A DNA stretch of 64,000 nt from Acidobacteriota bacterium (GCA_013289665.1 JABCZN010000005.1:62001-126000), one strand, 5' to 3'. Positions 55,096 through 64,000 are shown, counted from the first letter of the stretch. The notes: generated by a model not told the origin, from the letters alone. Program-made: numbers and translations.

Positions 55096-55430
55096 TTAGC
55101 TCGTCTGGGGTAAAAGAACCAGAGAGGAGCAAATCGTACGGAAAACCGGGGACAGAATCATTACTGGTTCTAACAGATTGACAGGTCCGATTTGAAGACT
55201 ACTCTGATCGAATCTTGATTTAGCCTTTTCAAACTGCTCTGGATATATCTCGACACCAATTCCACGCCGGCCAAGTTTATGAGCCGCGCTAATGGTTGCC
55301 CCTGACCCCATGAACGGGTCAAGAATGTTTATCTCCGAACTCTTGGTAAACGGCTTGATTAGGCGTGTCGCGAGGGACTCGGGAAACATTGCCGGATGTT
55401 TCAGCAGTTCTTCCTGTTTGGTCTTTCTTA
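55096..55430 (-). pseudogene. C-terminal fragment of a DNA methyltransferase
   Basis: Reads KTKQEELLKHPAMFPESLAT, then INILDPFMGSGATISAAHKL and GRRGIGVEIYPEQFEKAKSR. DPFMGSGAT is the S-adenosylmethionine-binding motif of amino-methyltransferases (N4-cytosine/N6-adenine type), which in beta-class enzymes lies near the C-terminus. The N-terminal part with the DPPY/SPPY catalytic motif is absent: upstream the sequence joins recombinase remnant 3 at about 55431. Confidence 0.78.
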
Positions 55431-55571
55431 CGGCATTACAGTCCGTGGACTCGCTCCCGGCAGCAGCAAGTAGAGGCAGACTTACAGCGGGCTTGGGACC
55501 GCGACCCCATCGTGCTTCTTGAAACGAAGGGTACGCCAGAGGTACGCGGAGAAAATGAAAGGTATAACTGA
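55431..55571 (+). pseudogene. C-terminal tail of a tyrosine recombinase (remnant 3)
   Basis: Reads RHYSPWTRSRQQQVEADLQR, AWDRDPIVLLETKGTPEVRG and ends ENERYN-stop. The HYSPW tyrosine and the LLETKGTPEV tail are typical of Acidobacteriota integrases. It is homologous to remnant 2. It stops 22 bp before the tRNA-Cys 3' end. The rest of the gene is lost at the junction with the methyltransferase fragment. Confidence 0.78.
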
Positions 55572-55592
55572 AACAATCTTAAGCGGATATTT

Positions 55593-55667
55593 TGGAGGCG
55601 CGGGTGGGAATCGAACCCACGCATAAAGGTTTTGCAGACCTCTCCCTTACCACTTGGGTACCGCGCC
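55593..55667 (-). tRNA. tRNA-Cys (anticodon GCA)
   Basis: Cloverleaf on the minus strand with encoded CCA and the discriminator U expected for tRNA-Cys. The acceptor is GGCGCGG/CCGCGCC, the T-arm GTGGG-TTCGATT-CCCAC, and the anticodon loop contains TGCAA (anticodon GCA). Its 3' end served as integration site. Confidence 0.93.
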
Positions 55668-55780
55668 TCAATCCTTAATTATATCGAAAGCTTTGCCACA
55701 TGTCAGGCCGATCGGCCCGCTTTTGCAGGATAGATGCCCGAAACGCCTTTCTCCCGGCCGGAAAACGCTTTCGCTCGGAC

Positions 55781-56800
55781 TCACTTTTTAACGCTTTCTT
55801 CAATCTGCGCTTCCCGCAGGAATCGCGCCGACTCTTCCGGCGGCGTCGGGTTGATATAGAAGCCCGTGCCCCACTCAAAGCCCGCCACCTTGGTCAGCTT
55901 GGGAATAATTTCGATGTGCCAGTGATAGTGATCGTTGATCTCCTCCCCGATCGGAGAGGTGTGAATCATGAAATTGAAAGCGGGCCGGTCGAGAACCGCG
56001 TCCATGCGCATCAGCGTGTCTTTCAGCATGTTGGCCAGCGCACTGTACATGCTGCTCTGGTTGTTCTCGTATGCCGAACTATGCACCTTCGGCAGCAGCC
56101 ACATTTCAAACGGAAACCGCGGCGCATAGGGGGCCAGCGTGATGAAGTGATCGTTTTCGCCGATCACCCGCTCGCCGGTGTCGCGTTCCTGCCGGATGAT
56201 GTCGCAGAAAATGCAGCGTTCTTTTTCGTCGTAATAGTGCCAGCAGTTGTCCACTTCTTCGCGCACGCGGCGCGGCACGATCGGCAGGGCAATCAGCTGC
56301 GAGTGCGGGTGCTCCACCGAAGCGCCTGCAGCTTCCCCGTGATTCTTGAAAATCAGCACGTAGCGGAAGCGCTTGTCGTTTTTCAGGTCCAGCATCCGGT
56401 CGCGGTAGGCCCACAGCACATCTTCGATTGATTTCTGCGGCAATTGCGCCAGCGTCGTCTGGTGTTGCGGAGTTTCGATGACGACTTCGTGCGCGCCGAT
56501 GCCGTTCATCTTGTCGAACAGGCCTTCACCCTCGCGGTCCAGTTCGCCTTCGATCCCGAGCGCCGGAAAACGGTTGGGCACCACGCGAATATTCCATCCC
56601 GGCGTGTTTGCACCGGTACCATTCCGCCCGTAGGCCAGAATCTCCGGCGGTGTCTTCGCTTCATTTCCCGGGCAGAACGGGCAATTCTGCGGCGGCTTGG
56701 GAAACACGCTTTCGCGCAGAAAATCATTGGGCCGTTTTCCGCGGTCGGTCGAAATAATCACCCAACGGCCTGTGATTGGATCCTTGCGTAACTCCGGCAA
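55781..56800 (-). CDS. galT: Galactose-1-phosphate uridylyltransferase
   Basis: The protein has 339 residues. It transfers UMP between UDP-glucose and galactose-1-phosphate in the Leloir pathway. The active-site motif VEHPHSQLIA (HPH with the covalent His, then Gln) is intact. The N-terminal zinc cysteines appear in NCPFCPGNE, and a second histidine cluster is near the C-terminus (HYHWHIEIIPKL). Length is normal. No other gal gene is in the window, so it stands alone. Relatives of GalT act on other sugars, but the sequence reads as standard GalT. Confidence 0.93.
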   Translation of the reverse strand: MPELRKDPITGRWVIISTDRGKRPNDFLRESVFPKPPQNCPFCPGNEAKTPPEILAYGRNGTGANTPGWNIRVVPNRFPALGIEGELDREGEGLFDKMNGIGAHEVVIETPQHQTTLAQLPQKSIEDVLWAYRDRMLDLKNDKRFRYVLIFKNHGEAAGASVEHPHSQLIALPIVPRRVREEVDNCWHYYDEKERCIFCDIIRQERDTGERVIGENDHFITLAPYAPRFPFEMWLLPKVHSSAYENNQSSMYSALANMLKDTLMRMDAVLDRPAFNFMIHTSPIGEEINDHYHWHIEIIPKLTKVAGFEWGTGFYINPTPPEESARFLREAQIEESVKK

Positions 56801-57120
56801 TGCATTTCCCCCAAACGGATTCTCTCAGGATGCTGCTTGGAAGCACTCCAAGCTAGTCAGGTATTGTACCCTGAATGGTTCTTCGACCTGTAGTTCAGGC
56901 CTCCAGGCCGAAGGGTTTTCGCGGCGATGGCGAGATCGTGCCGGAACTCGGAACAGCCTCACCCTAAACGGGGGTGAGCTGCAGGAAAACCGACGGCCCA
57001 GGCAAGCCCTCAGGCTCGCGCGCTGAGGGCGCCCTTGTGAAGCCCGACGACCGGAGGCTTTCGGGCGGGATCTGGCTCGGGCCGCCTGTTCTCTGATCGC
57101 TGTGATCGGATCGATTTCTG
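56801..57120. other. 320-bp intergenic region with a hairpin repeat
   Basis: Contains a perfect hairpin repeat at 56958-56978 and an AGGCCTCCAGGCC palindrome-like motif near 56900. No gene is supported. Confidence 0.45.
56958..56978. repeat. Short hairpin repeat, copy 2
   Basis: CTCACCC-TAAACGG-GGGTGAG, a perfect 7-bp stem, followed by CTGCAGGA. It is related to the element at 12568-12588 (CTACAGGA after GGGTGAG). Confidence 0.4.
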
Positions 57121-58470
57121 TTAAATCTTCTTCTCCGCCTCCCGGATCGATTCCTCCATAATCCGGATCGCGCAATCCGCCTGCTCTTCGTCAATGATCA
57201 GCGGCGGCGAAATCCGGATCGAGTTCTCGCCCGAGCCGAGCGTCAGCAACCCCCGGTGAAACGCGTTGTCCACCACGGCATCGCGCAGATCCGCCGCGCG
57301 TTCCTTGGTCCGTTGATCGCGCACGATCTCCACGCCGATCATCAGACCCTTGCCGCGGACATCGCCCACAATCTTGAAGCGGTTCGGCCAGTCGCTGATC
57401 TTGCTGAAGATGTAATTCCCAACCTTCTCGGCATTGGCCATCAACCCGCCTTCAATCAGGTCGAACGTTGCGCTCGCGGCGGCCAGGCAGACGGGATTGC
57501 CACCGTAGGTCGTGCCGTGCGAGCCAGTCTTCCAGTTCATCACGCTTTCCTTCGCGATGAACGCCGCCATCGGCATGCCGCTCGCAATTCCCTTCGCGGT
57601 CAGCACGATGTCCGGCGTGATGCCGGCGTGATCGTAAGCCCACCATTTCCCGGTGCGCCCCATGCCCGCCTGCACTTCATCCAGGATCAGCATGATGCCG
57701 TGCTTGTTCGAGATGCGCTGCAGTTCCTGCAGGAAAAACAGCGGTGCCGGGATGAACCCGCCTTCGCCCTGCACCGGCTCGACAATAATCGCCGCAATCT
57801 CTTCCGGAGCGAACAGCCGTTTGAAGACCTGCTGTTCGAGCATTTCGATGATTTCGCCGCCGCAGGTTTCTTTCGTATGACCCAGAGCGCAGCGATAGGC
57901 GTAGGGATACGGGATGTGCTCGACGCCGCCGAGCAGCGTGCCAAAGTTCTTGCGCTGCGTGCTCTTTGAAGCGGTCAGCGAAAGCGATCCCAGCGTGCGC
58001 CCGTGGAAGCAGCCGTAAAACGCAATCAGTTTGTCGCGCTTGGTGTGATACCGCGCCAGCTTTATCGCGCCTTCCACCACTTCCGTTCCGGAATTGCCGA
58101 AAAACACTTTCCACTTTTCCGATTTCGGCATCGTCGAAACCAGTTTTTCCGCGAACTCCGGCATGTGTCGGTGATAAAAGTCCGTTCCGGCGATGTGAAT
58201 CAGGTCTGCCGCCTGCTTCTGAATGGCCGCAACCACTTTCGGGTGGCAGTGCCCCGTCGAGCAGACCGCGATGCCCGCCGCAAAATCGAGGAAAGTGTTT
58301 CCATCCGGGTCTTCCACGATAGCACCCGAAGCGCGCTCGGCCACTAGGGGGTAATCGCGCGTCAACGAAGGGGACATGAATTTCGCGTCGAACGCGATCA
58401 CTTCCTTCGCCCTGGGCCCGGGCAATGCCGTCTTGATTTTGGGTAGTTTGGTTTCCGTGGCTGTAATCAT
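57121..58470 (-). CDS. Class III aminotransferase (acetylornithine/4-aminobutyrate type)
   Basis: The protein has 449 residues and is PLP-dependent. The cofactor lysine is Lys293 in LTAKGIASGMPM. Other class III marks are GTEVVEGAIKLARY, FHGRTLGSLSLT and ILDEVQAGMGRTG. Likely substrates are 4-aminobutyrate, acetylornithine or another omega-amino acid, and the sequence alone does not decide. The ATG at 58470 has GGAG 5 nt upstream. An open frame extends to 58647 but adds non-family sequence. No arginine or GABA gene is adjacent. Confidence 0.9.
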   Translation of the reverse strand: MITATETKLPKIKTALPGPRAKEVIAFDAKFMSPSLTRDYPLVAERASGAIVEDPDGNTFLDFAAGIAVCSTGHCHPKVVAAIQKQAADLIHIAGTDFYHRHMPEFAEKLVSTMPKSEKWKVFFGNSGTEVVEGAIKLARYHTKRDKLIAFYGCFHGRTLGSLSLTASKSTQRKNFGTLLGGVEHIPYPYAYRCALGHTKETCGGEIIEMLEQQVFKRLFAPEEIAAIIVEPVQGEGGFIPAPLFFLQELQRISNKHGIMLILDEVQAGMGRTGKWWAYDHAGITPDIVLTAKGIASGMPMAAFIAKESVMNWKTGSHGTTYGGNPVCLAAASATFDLIEGGLMANAEKVGNYIFSKISDWPNRFKIVGDVRGKGLMIGVEIVRDQRTKERAADLRDAVVDNAFHRGLLTLGSGENSIRISPPLIIDEEQADCAIRIMEESIREAEKKI

Positions 58471-58692
58471 GATCTCTCCAGATGTGCGTTTCGCCGGGGA
58501 TTCGCAGGAAAAGTGTTGTCGCGGACGGGCGGGAAATTGCAGGCTTGTGGACCGGCGTTGATTTGCCGAAACCTGCGCGAAACGCTGCTTAATCGACGCT
58601 GTAAAGCCCGGGGCGCAAATTGGCCGGGCGAAACTTGCGGGGCACACGAGGACCCACAGCTACGCGATCATGCTTGAGGAAGTGAAAGTGCT

Positions 58693-60132
58693 TCATTTTC
58701 GTTTCCAGCGTACTTTTCCATCCTTCGTGTCTTCCAGAATTATACCACGGTCCAAGAGCTCTTTCCGCACCCGATCGGAGGCCGCGAAGTCGCGCCGCGC
58801 GCGCGCCGCCTGGCGCTCCGCCACCAGTTTTTCGATTTCCGCATCGCCCAATCCGGCGTCGCCGCCGCCAAAACCAATCACTTTCAGCTTTTCGCCGTCG
58901 TTGTCTTCCAGCACGGCGAACACCTTGTCAAAATTGCCCAGGAACTCGGCGGCCGCCGCCACGTCGCCTTGCCGGAACTCGCCCTTGTCCATCACGGTGT
59001 TGGCTTCACGCACAAAATCGAACACCGCCGCCAACGCCTGCGCCGTGTTCAGATCGTCGGAAAGCCCGGCGTCGAACTCATCCGCCGCGTTCTTGACGCG
59101 CTCCGCCATTCCCGGTTGGTTGCCCGCCGGGAATTTTTCATTCTTCAATCGCGCCGTAAAATTCCGCAGCCGCTCCACCGAGCTCGTCGCCTGCTGCAAT
59201 CCATCAAACGTGAAATTCAGCTGCCTGCGATAGGGAACACTCGCCAGCGCAAATCGGAGCGCCGACGGCTTGTACCCCTTCGCGAAAAGATCCCGCAGGG
59301 TGAAAAAGTTCCCTAGCGACTTGGACATCTTCTCGCCTTCCACCAGTAAATGCTCGGCGTGCAGCCAGTAGCGCACAAATTGTTTCCCCGTTGCCGCTTC
59401 GCTCTGCGCAATTTCGTTTTCATGGTGCGGGAAGGCCAGATCGATGCCACCCGTATGGATGTCCAGCGTTTCGCCCAGGTACTTCATCGCCATCGCCGAA
59501 CATTCGATGTGCCAGCCCGGTCGCCCGACGCCGATTGGCGTCTCCCAGAAATGCTCGCCCGGCTTCGGCGCTTTCCACAACGCGAAATCCCGCGCGCTCT
59601 CTTTTTCGTAGCGATCGTTGTCCACGCGCGCGCCAGCCTGAATGCCAGAAAGATCCACCTTCGAAAGCTTGCCGTAATCCCTGAATTTCGTGATGCGGTA
59701 ATAGATCGAGCCTTCGCTCGCGTAGGTGTAGGTGTTCTCCTGCAGCTTCCGGATCAGCACGACCATGTCGTCGATGTGATCTGTCGCCCGGATCCAGTGT
59801 TCCGGCGACTCGATGCTCAGCGTCCTGCAATCTGCAAAAAACGCCTGCACAAACTTTTCGGTGTACTCCCGGATGCCCACTCCGGCCGCCGCCGCATTCG
59901 CGATGATGCGGTCGTCCACGTCGGTCAGGTTCATCACATGATTCAGCTTCAAACCGCGCAGTTTGAGGAAACGCCGCAAGATGTCCTGAAACACAAATGT
60001 CCGGTAGTTGCCGATGTGCGCGTAGTCGTACACGGTCGGCCCGCAGGTGTACATCCCCACGTGTCCCGGTCTGAGCGGCGCAAACGGTTCAACTTTTCCT
60101 GAAAGGGTGTTGTGCAGCTGGATTTGGTGCAT
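58693..60132 (-). CDS. cysS: Cysteinyl-tRNA synthetase
   Basis: Class I synthetase of about 479 residues. The signature HIGN is in [12 protein letters not shown], the zinc-binding cysteine in MYTCGPTV, and KMSKS is intact in [24 protein letters not shown] segment, which binds zinc and cysteine, is present. It charges tRNA-Cys, whose gene lies 3 kb away. The ATG at 60132 is used because the family sequence starts there ([12 protein letters not shown]). The open frame extends 37 codons further upstream without family character. Confidence 0.95.
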   Translation of the reverse strand: MHQIQLHNTLSGKVEPFAPLRPGHVGMYTCGPTVYDYAHIGNYRTFVFQDILRRFLKLRGLKLNHVMNLTDVDDRIIANAAAAGVGIREYTEKFVQAFFADCRTLSIESPEHWIRATDHIDDMVVLIRKLQENTYTYASEGSIYYRITKFRDYGKLSKVDLSGIQAGARVDNDRYEKESARDFALWKAPKPGEHFWETPIGVGRPGWHIECSAMAMKYLGETLDIHTGGIDLAFPHHENEIAQSEAATGKQFVRYWLHAEHLLVEGEKMSKSLGNFFTLRDLFAKGYKPSALRFALASVPYRRQLNFTFDGLQQATSSVERLRNFTARLKNEKFPAGNQPGMAERVKNAADEFDAGLSDDLNTAQALAAVFDFVREANTVMDKGEFRQGDVAAAAEFLGNFDKVFAVLEDNDGEKLKVIGFGGGDAGLGDAEIEKLVAERQAARARRDFAASDRVRKELLDRGIILEDTKDGKVRWKRK

Positions 60133-60364
60133 CGCGTCCCGGCTAGGCCTTTCTGGCAACAAGCAAATAAGCGATTGTATCCGAGCCTCCGCCAATGCCG
60201 CAATGACGCGGCCCAGGGCCGTCGGTGAATCTGAGAGAATCACGGAGGTGGTCAGACGCGACCTTCGGGAAGCTTCGCGTTAACTCGACGGGCAAAGCGA
60301 TAGTCGTTTACGGGAGGGAGAGGCGCAAGATAGTTGACACTCCGTTCTTCCGTGTTTTAGGATT

Positions 60365-61168
60365 TTGTCGGTAGACGTGGTGAATCCGGCCGTGTTTCGA
60401 CGAAGCATCCGAATGATCGCGTGTCTGGCAGCAGTTGCCGGGCTCGCGTCCCCGCTAGGCTTTTCCCAGGAACCCCCTGATTTGAAACCGCCGCAATATC
60501 GCGGCGTTACCGCGGTTGTCGACGGGATTTTTGTTACTCCGGTTCCGGGCGCGCCGCTTACCGCGGTCGTAGAAGTGGAAAGTAGGCAGACTCTGGCGGA
60601 TGGTTCGACCCTGGCAAGGAAAAGCATTGCCAATATTGCACGCGATTCGCAGGGCCGAATTTATAATGAGCGCCGGCAGTTGGTAAGCCCGCCCTTCAGC
60701 GGCCAGCCCCCGCTCCTTTCCTTTCACATCTTTGATCCGGAAACCAGGTTCAGCATCTTCGTGAATCCCGCCACAAAAATAGCGCGGCAATCCACCTTGC
60801 CCGCGCCAGCACCGGCTGCGGATTCCAATCCGGATCCGCTTTATTCCGCCGGCAAGCCGCCCGTCGATGGGGAGGATTTAGGCACCCAGGTGATGGAAAA
60901 TGTTGTGGCCCACGGCGTTCGGAAAACCACAACGGTGCCGGCAACCGCCAGCGGCACAGGCAAGCCCGTGATTGTAACGGATGAATACTGGTACTCGGAC
61001 GAGTTGCACCTGAACATGCTCGTCAAGCATGACGACCCGCGAAGCGGGCAACAAACCGTCAGTGTCACTCGACTGGTGCGCACGGAGCCGGACGAGTCGA
61101 GGTTTAAAGTTCCCCCCGGTTATAAGCTGGTGGACGAAACTCCCGAAACCCCAAATCGCCAAAACTAA
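60365..61168 (+). CDS. Secreted protein of unknown function
   Basis: The protein has up to 267 residues. A signal peptide (IACLAAVAGLASPLGFSQ) precedes a beta-rich mature domain with LTAVVEVESRQTLADGSTLA, RDSQGRIYNERRQLVSPP, TDEYWYSDELHLNMLVKH and a final RFKVPPGYKLVDE. The pattern is common among exported proteins of Acidobacteriota. The TTG at 60365 and GTGs at 60377 and 60380 are possible starts. Function unknown. Confidence 0.72.
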   Translation: MSVDVVNPAVFRRSIRMIACLAAVAGLASPLGFSQEPPDLKPPQYRGVTAVVDGIFVTPVPGAPLTAVVEVESRQTLADGSTLARKSIANIARDSQGRIYNERRQLVSPPFSGQPPLLSFHIFDPETRFSIFVNPATKIARQSTLPAPAPAADSNPDPLYSAGKPPVDGEDLGTQVMENVVAHGVRKTTTVPATASGTGKPVIVTDEYWYSDELHLNMLVKHDDPRSGQQTVSVTRLVRTEPDESRFKVPPGYKLVDETPETPNRQN

Positions 61169-61351
61169 GCGGCAATCTGGCGCTCAGGGTGTCTTCACCG
61201 ATCCGGAGTTGATTTCCTGCAGCTCGTCCAGCGTAGCCTGTGATGCCTGCTGGTTCACTCCCGTGCGCTCGCCGCCTGCCTCGGGTTGTAGGGAGTTGCC
61301 CTTTGATTCTTTCCTGGCGATCCCGCCTGCTCCCGACACCCGTCACGGCCC

Positions 61352-61822
61352 CTACTCTCTTCCCAGGTACTCGGCCATCACCCTGGCGCAGCCCTCTATA
61401 AAATCCTGATCCGATTTGCCGAAGGTGTCGGCGAAATAGCTTTCGATATCGAGTTCGGCCGCAAGCTTCTTTTTCGCGTAAATGGGGACGACGATCTCAG
61501 ACTTCACCAGGGACGATCCCGCAAGGTAGCGTGGATCCTTGCTTACGTCCTGCACGACGACCACCTGGCCGCTACTGGCCGCCGCGCCGCAGAGTCCCTT
61601 GTTCAGCGGAATGCGCGCGTTGGGCGTGAAGCTGCCGGCGTACGGCCCCACGATCAGGTAGCCCGCGTCCGCCGGATCGACGAGGTAAAAACCGACCCAG
61701 TTGTAGCGCGCCATGTTTTCGTGCAGCCGCTTGGCAATCTGCCCCATGACGGCCCGCTCCGTGGGAGCGGCCACGGCATAGCGTTGAAGTTCCTGGAGGA
61801 GTTCTCTCGCCGTCAGCGCCAA
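61352..61822 (-). CDS. GAF-domain protein resembling free-Met-R-sulfoxide reductase without its catalytic cysteine
   Basis: A single GAF domain of 156 residues: ARYNWVGFYLVDPADAGYLI, GPYAGSFTPNARIPLNKGLC, VVVVQDVSKDPRYLAGSSLV, KSEIVVPIYAKKKLAAELDI. Layout and length match the fRMsr (YebR) family, but the conserved HIAC-type segment is replaced by RYLAGS. Only the GLCG cysteine remains, so reductase activity is doubtful. It may be a small-molecule sensor. It lies 45 bp downstream of a small coiled-coil gene. Confidence 0.8.
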   Translation of the reverse strand: MALTARELLQELQRYAVAAPTERAVMGQIAKRLHENMARYNWVGFYLVDPADAGYLIVGPYAGSFTPNARIPLNKGLCGAAASSGQVVVVQDVSKDPRYLAGSSLVKSEIVVPIYAKKKLAAELDIESYFADTFGKSDQDFIEGCARVMAEYLGRE

Positions 61823-61867
61823 GGTTCGGACCTCGTGTGGAAAATCAGGAACGAGTCTCGCGCCAAA

Positions 61868-62077
61868 TCAGTCCAGCGCGGACTTCAGGCGCTTGGCGGT
61901 TTTCTCCAGCTGTTTCTTCATCGCTTCGACCTGCTTGGAGATGTCCTTTAATTCCTCTTTCGCGATTTTGCTGGCCGCCGACACCTTGCGCGCCTGGAGG
62001 TGCGCTTCGCGGTTGGCCTTGCCCAGCGCGGCCCCGACCTTTTTCCCGACTTCGGTAAGTCTGTTTTTCTTCGCCAT
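61868..62077 (-). CDS. Small basic coiled-coil protein
   Basis: The protein has 69 residues with a strong ribosome site (GGAGGAACATC before the ATG). It is almost entirely helical and rich in Lys/Ala (KVGAALGKANREAHLQARKV, DISKQVEAMKKQLEKTAKRL) and looks like a small nucleic-acid-binding or scaffolding protein. No family was recognised. It may be co-transcribed with the GAF gene. Confidence 0.65.
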   Translation of the reverse strand: MAKKNRLTEVGKKVGAALGKANREAHLQARKVSAASKIAKEELKDISKQVEAMKKQLEKTAKRLKSALD

Positions 62078-62240
62078 GATGTTCCTCCTCTAAGGAGTTT
62101 CATCGTATACCCAATCCCACCGGTTACACCCGCAAAAAATTGATGCCAGACGCAATCGTCGGCGATTGACAGCTTCGAGCCGTGGCGAATACAGTCGAAA
62201 GATTCCTTTTTCTGAAGCGCAGAATCGGGGGAAATTGCAG

Positions 62241-64000
62241 ATGCAAAAGCATGTGGCGGCTTGGATGGTGTTTACCGTGATGGTGGCCGGTTCGCTGTGC
62301 GCGCAGGAAAAACCCGCACGACCCGCCGCAACTCCGGCAACGGACCAGAAGAAAACTCTCAGCCCGGAAACCTTCCTCGAACTGCGCAGCGTGCAGGATC
62401 CGCAATTTTCGCCCGATGGCCTGCGCGTGGCCTTCGTGGTCGGCGAACCGCGGAAGGGCGAAAAGCGCATCCGCCACATCTGGCTATACGATAGAAAGAC
62501 CGCCGCCGTGCGGCAGTTAACCTTCTCGGAAAAGTCCGAGATCTGGCCGCGATGGTCGCCTGACGGGAAAAAGCTGGCGTTTCTTTCAAATCGCGGCGGC
62601 GAAGAACAGCAAATCTACATCCTGAACATGAGTGGCGGCGAGGCCGCGCCGGTAACCAGGGACAAGACGAGCGTCAGCGCTTTGGCCTGGTCGCCCGACG
62701 GCCAATCGATTGCCTATCTTGCGCCCGACCCCAAGTCTGAAGTAGAACAAAAAAAGATAAAAGATAAAGACGACGCGCGCGTGGTTGACAAGGACGATAA
62801 GCAACCCCGCCTGCGCATCCTGGACCTCGCCAAAAATGAGGCCCACGCCGTCACCCCCGCAACCTGGAAAATCGAGGACTTGAAGTGGATGCCCGACGGC
62901 CAGAGCATCGTGGTGCAAGCGACGAACAAGCCCGCGTCCGATCTTTTCACCGACGGTCTGTACTCCGTCTGGCTGCGCGGCGGCATGGACGAACTTCGCG
63001 CGCCGCATGGGCCTATCAATGATTTGAAAATTTCGCCCGATGGCAAACTGCTCAGCTTCGCGGCCGCACGCGACGACGGGCCCACTCCCCACGATCTCTG
63101 GCTCATCGGCTCAGAAGGCGGTGTGGCGCGCAACCTGACCGGAGCCAGCCTCGACCGCCCGGTCGGAAACTATCACTGGGCGAAAGACGGTTCGCTGGCG
63201 CTTGAGTTTGCCGAGGGCTTTCGCAATAAATTTGCGGTCTATTCCCGCACGGGAGAAAGAGAAGATTGGCCTGATTTGCCCGCGAACCCCGGCGAATTTG
63301 ACGTGTCACCGACGGGCGAGATTGGCTTCGTCGGGCAGACCAGTGTCGCTCCGCCGGAACTCTGGCTGCGCGATACGGCAGGCGAAGCGCGGCAGGTGAC
63401 TCACCTGAACGACTCGCTCGAGACGTACGGACTGATTGCGCCGGAGTTTTACAAATACAAATCGTTCGATGGCGTGGAAATTGAAGCGGCGTTGCTCAAA
63501 CCAGCCGGTTATGACGGCAAGTCCAAACTCCCCGCCATCGTCCTGGTGCACGGCGGGCCCACGGGAAACTGGCGCGATGCCGTGGAGATCTGGGGCCAGC
63601 TGCTGGTGGCCCGCGGCTACGCGGTACTGTACCCCAACGTGCGCGGTTCGGTTGGCTACGGCGAAAAATTCATGGAGATGAACCGCGCCGATTGGGGCGG
63701 CGGTGATTTCAAGGACGTCATGGCCGGTGTGGGAGACCTGGTCACCAGGGGAATTGCGGATCCCAAGCGGCTGGGCATCGGCGGCTGGTCCTACGGCGGA
63801 TACATGGCGGAGTGGGCCGTGACGCAGACGGACCATTTCAAGGCTGCGGTGGCTGGCGCCGGCATGGCCAACCTGATCTCCGAATTCGGCACGGAGAACC
63901 ACTCGGCGCCGGATGAATGGTTCTTCGGAACTCCCTACGAACATCCCGAGAGATTTCTTAATAGCTCACCGTTCCTGTACATAAAAAATGCCAAGACGCC
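62241..64000 (+). CDS. S9-family serine peptidase (prolyl-oligopeptidase/acylaminoacyl-peptidase type), cut by window end
   Basis: The open frame is uninterrupted from 62241 to the last base (586 codons visible). The signal peptide is WMVFTVMVAGSLCAQ. The N-terminal beta-propeller has TolB/PD40-like repeats (DPQFSPDGLRVAFVV, IWPRWSPDGKKLAFLSNRGG). The alpha/beta-hydrolase domain has LVHGGPTGNW (oxyanion region), YGEKFMEMNRADWGGGDFKD and the nucleophile Ser517 in GGWSYGGYMAEW. The catalytic Asp and His lie beyond the window. It is expected to cleave short peptides in the periplasm. It is divergent from the coiled-coil gene. Confidence 0.92.
   Translation, partial: MQKHVAAWMVFTVMVAGSLCAQEKPARPAATPATDQKKTLSPETFLELRSVQDPQFSPDGLRVAFVVGEPRKGEKRIRHIWLYDRKTAAVRQLTFSEKSEIWPRWSPDGKKLAFLSNRGGEEQQIYILNMSGGEAAPVTRDKTSVSALAWSPDGQSIAYLAPDPKSEVEQKKIKDKDDARVVDKDDKQPRLRILDLAKNEAHAVTPATWKIEDLKWMPDGQSIVVQATNKPASDLFTDGLYSVWLRGGMDELRAPHGPINDLKISPDGKLLSFAAARDDGPTPHDLWLIGSEGGVARNLTGASLDRPVGNYHWAKDGSLALEFAEGFRNKFAVYSRTGEREDWPDLPANPGEFDVSPTGEIGFVGQTSVAPPELWLRDTAGEARQVTHLNDSLETYGLIAPEFYKYKSFDGVEIEAALLKPAGYDGKSKLPAIVLVHGGPTGNWRDAVEIWGQLLVARGYAVLYPNVRGSVGYGEKFMEMNRADWGGGDFKDVMAGVGDLVTRGIADPKRLGIGGWSYGGYMAEWAVTQTDHFKAAVAGAGMANLISEFGTENHSAPDEWFFGTPYEHPERFLNSSPFLYIKNAKT

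Larger units (their letters stand above)
51965..55618. mobile_element. Decayed integration hotspot at tRNA-Cys
   Basis: Three recombinase tails (ending 52075, 52648 and 55571), one partial tRNA (52665-52691), the intact tRNA (55593-55667) and a truncated methyltransferase form a layered scar. The segment 52665-55618 is the best-defined former element. It carries two complete genes, which may be cargo or older chromosomal genes. Confidence 0.6.

Noticed and set aside
1..64000. CRISPR arrays
   Set aside because: No regularly spaced short repeats with unique spacers were seen. The only tandem arrays are the 14-bp pyrimidine unit and repeats inside the PEP-CTERM gene.

Overview
The window looks like chromosome from an Acidobacteriota bacterium, probably class Terriglobia. 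This is inferred from gene content, not from a marker gene: an Oar-type TonB-dependent receptor with a carboxypeptidase-regulatory-like plug extension, PEP-CTERM proteins, a Ser/Thr kinase fused to TPRs, an S9 peptidase, secreted amidohydrolases and many secreted proteins of unknown function. The DNA is GC-rich with conventional Shine-Dalgarno sites. AT-richer stretches coincide with integration scars.

Layout. 1-12.3 kb: acyl-CoA dehydrogenase, a PAS hybrid histidine kinase, then leftward secreted proteins ending in an operon of three translationally coupled amidohydrolases, of which only the middle one keeps the HxH metal motif. 12.6-24.9 kb: AsmA-like protein, secreted protein, Ser/Thr kinase-TPR, tRNA-Arg(CCU), a periplasmic-binding-fold protein without a signal peptide, a TlpA-like thioredoxin and small secreted proteins. 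25-31.5 kb: epimerase, PLP lyase, a TetR regulator with a very clear promoter/operator, the frameshifted remnant of the SDR gene it probably controls, a porin and a PEP-CTERM protein. 31.5-34.9 kb: three tandem tail-collar (microcystin-dependent protein) paralogues with two DUF6916-like proteins and a GNAT acetyltransferase. 35.2-35.7 kb: RelB/RelE-type toxin-antitoxin pair.

35.8-42.9 kb is a 7.1-kb island at tRNA-Arg(CCG). A 41-bp copy of the tRNA 3' half lies at the left end. The intact tRNA and a 5'-truncated tyrosine recombinase lie at the right end. Inside are a large TonB-dependent receptor, an HNH fragment and small genes.

43-51.8 kb: Tat-signal protein, MscS channel, and an operon of YfiR-like periplasmic protein, CHASE8-like hybrid kinase and REC-GGDEF protein, which reads as a phosphorelay version of the YfiR/YfiN c-di-GMP switch. 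52-55.7 kb is a second integration hotspot at tRNA-Cys, with three recombinase tails, a partial tRNA copy and a truncated DNA methyltransferase around two complete genes, one a PEP-CTERM protein with a 312-bp-period repeat. 55.8-64 kb: galT, a class III aminotransferase, cysS, a GAF protein, small proteins and the start of an S9 peptidase that runs off the window.

Identifications come from reading motifs by eye. No database search was possible.
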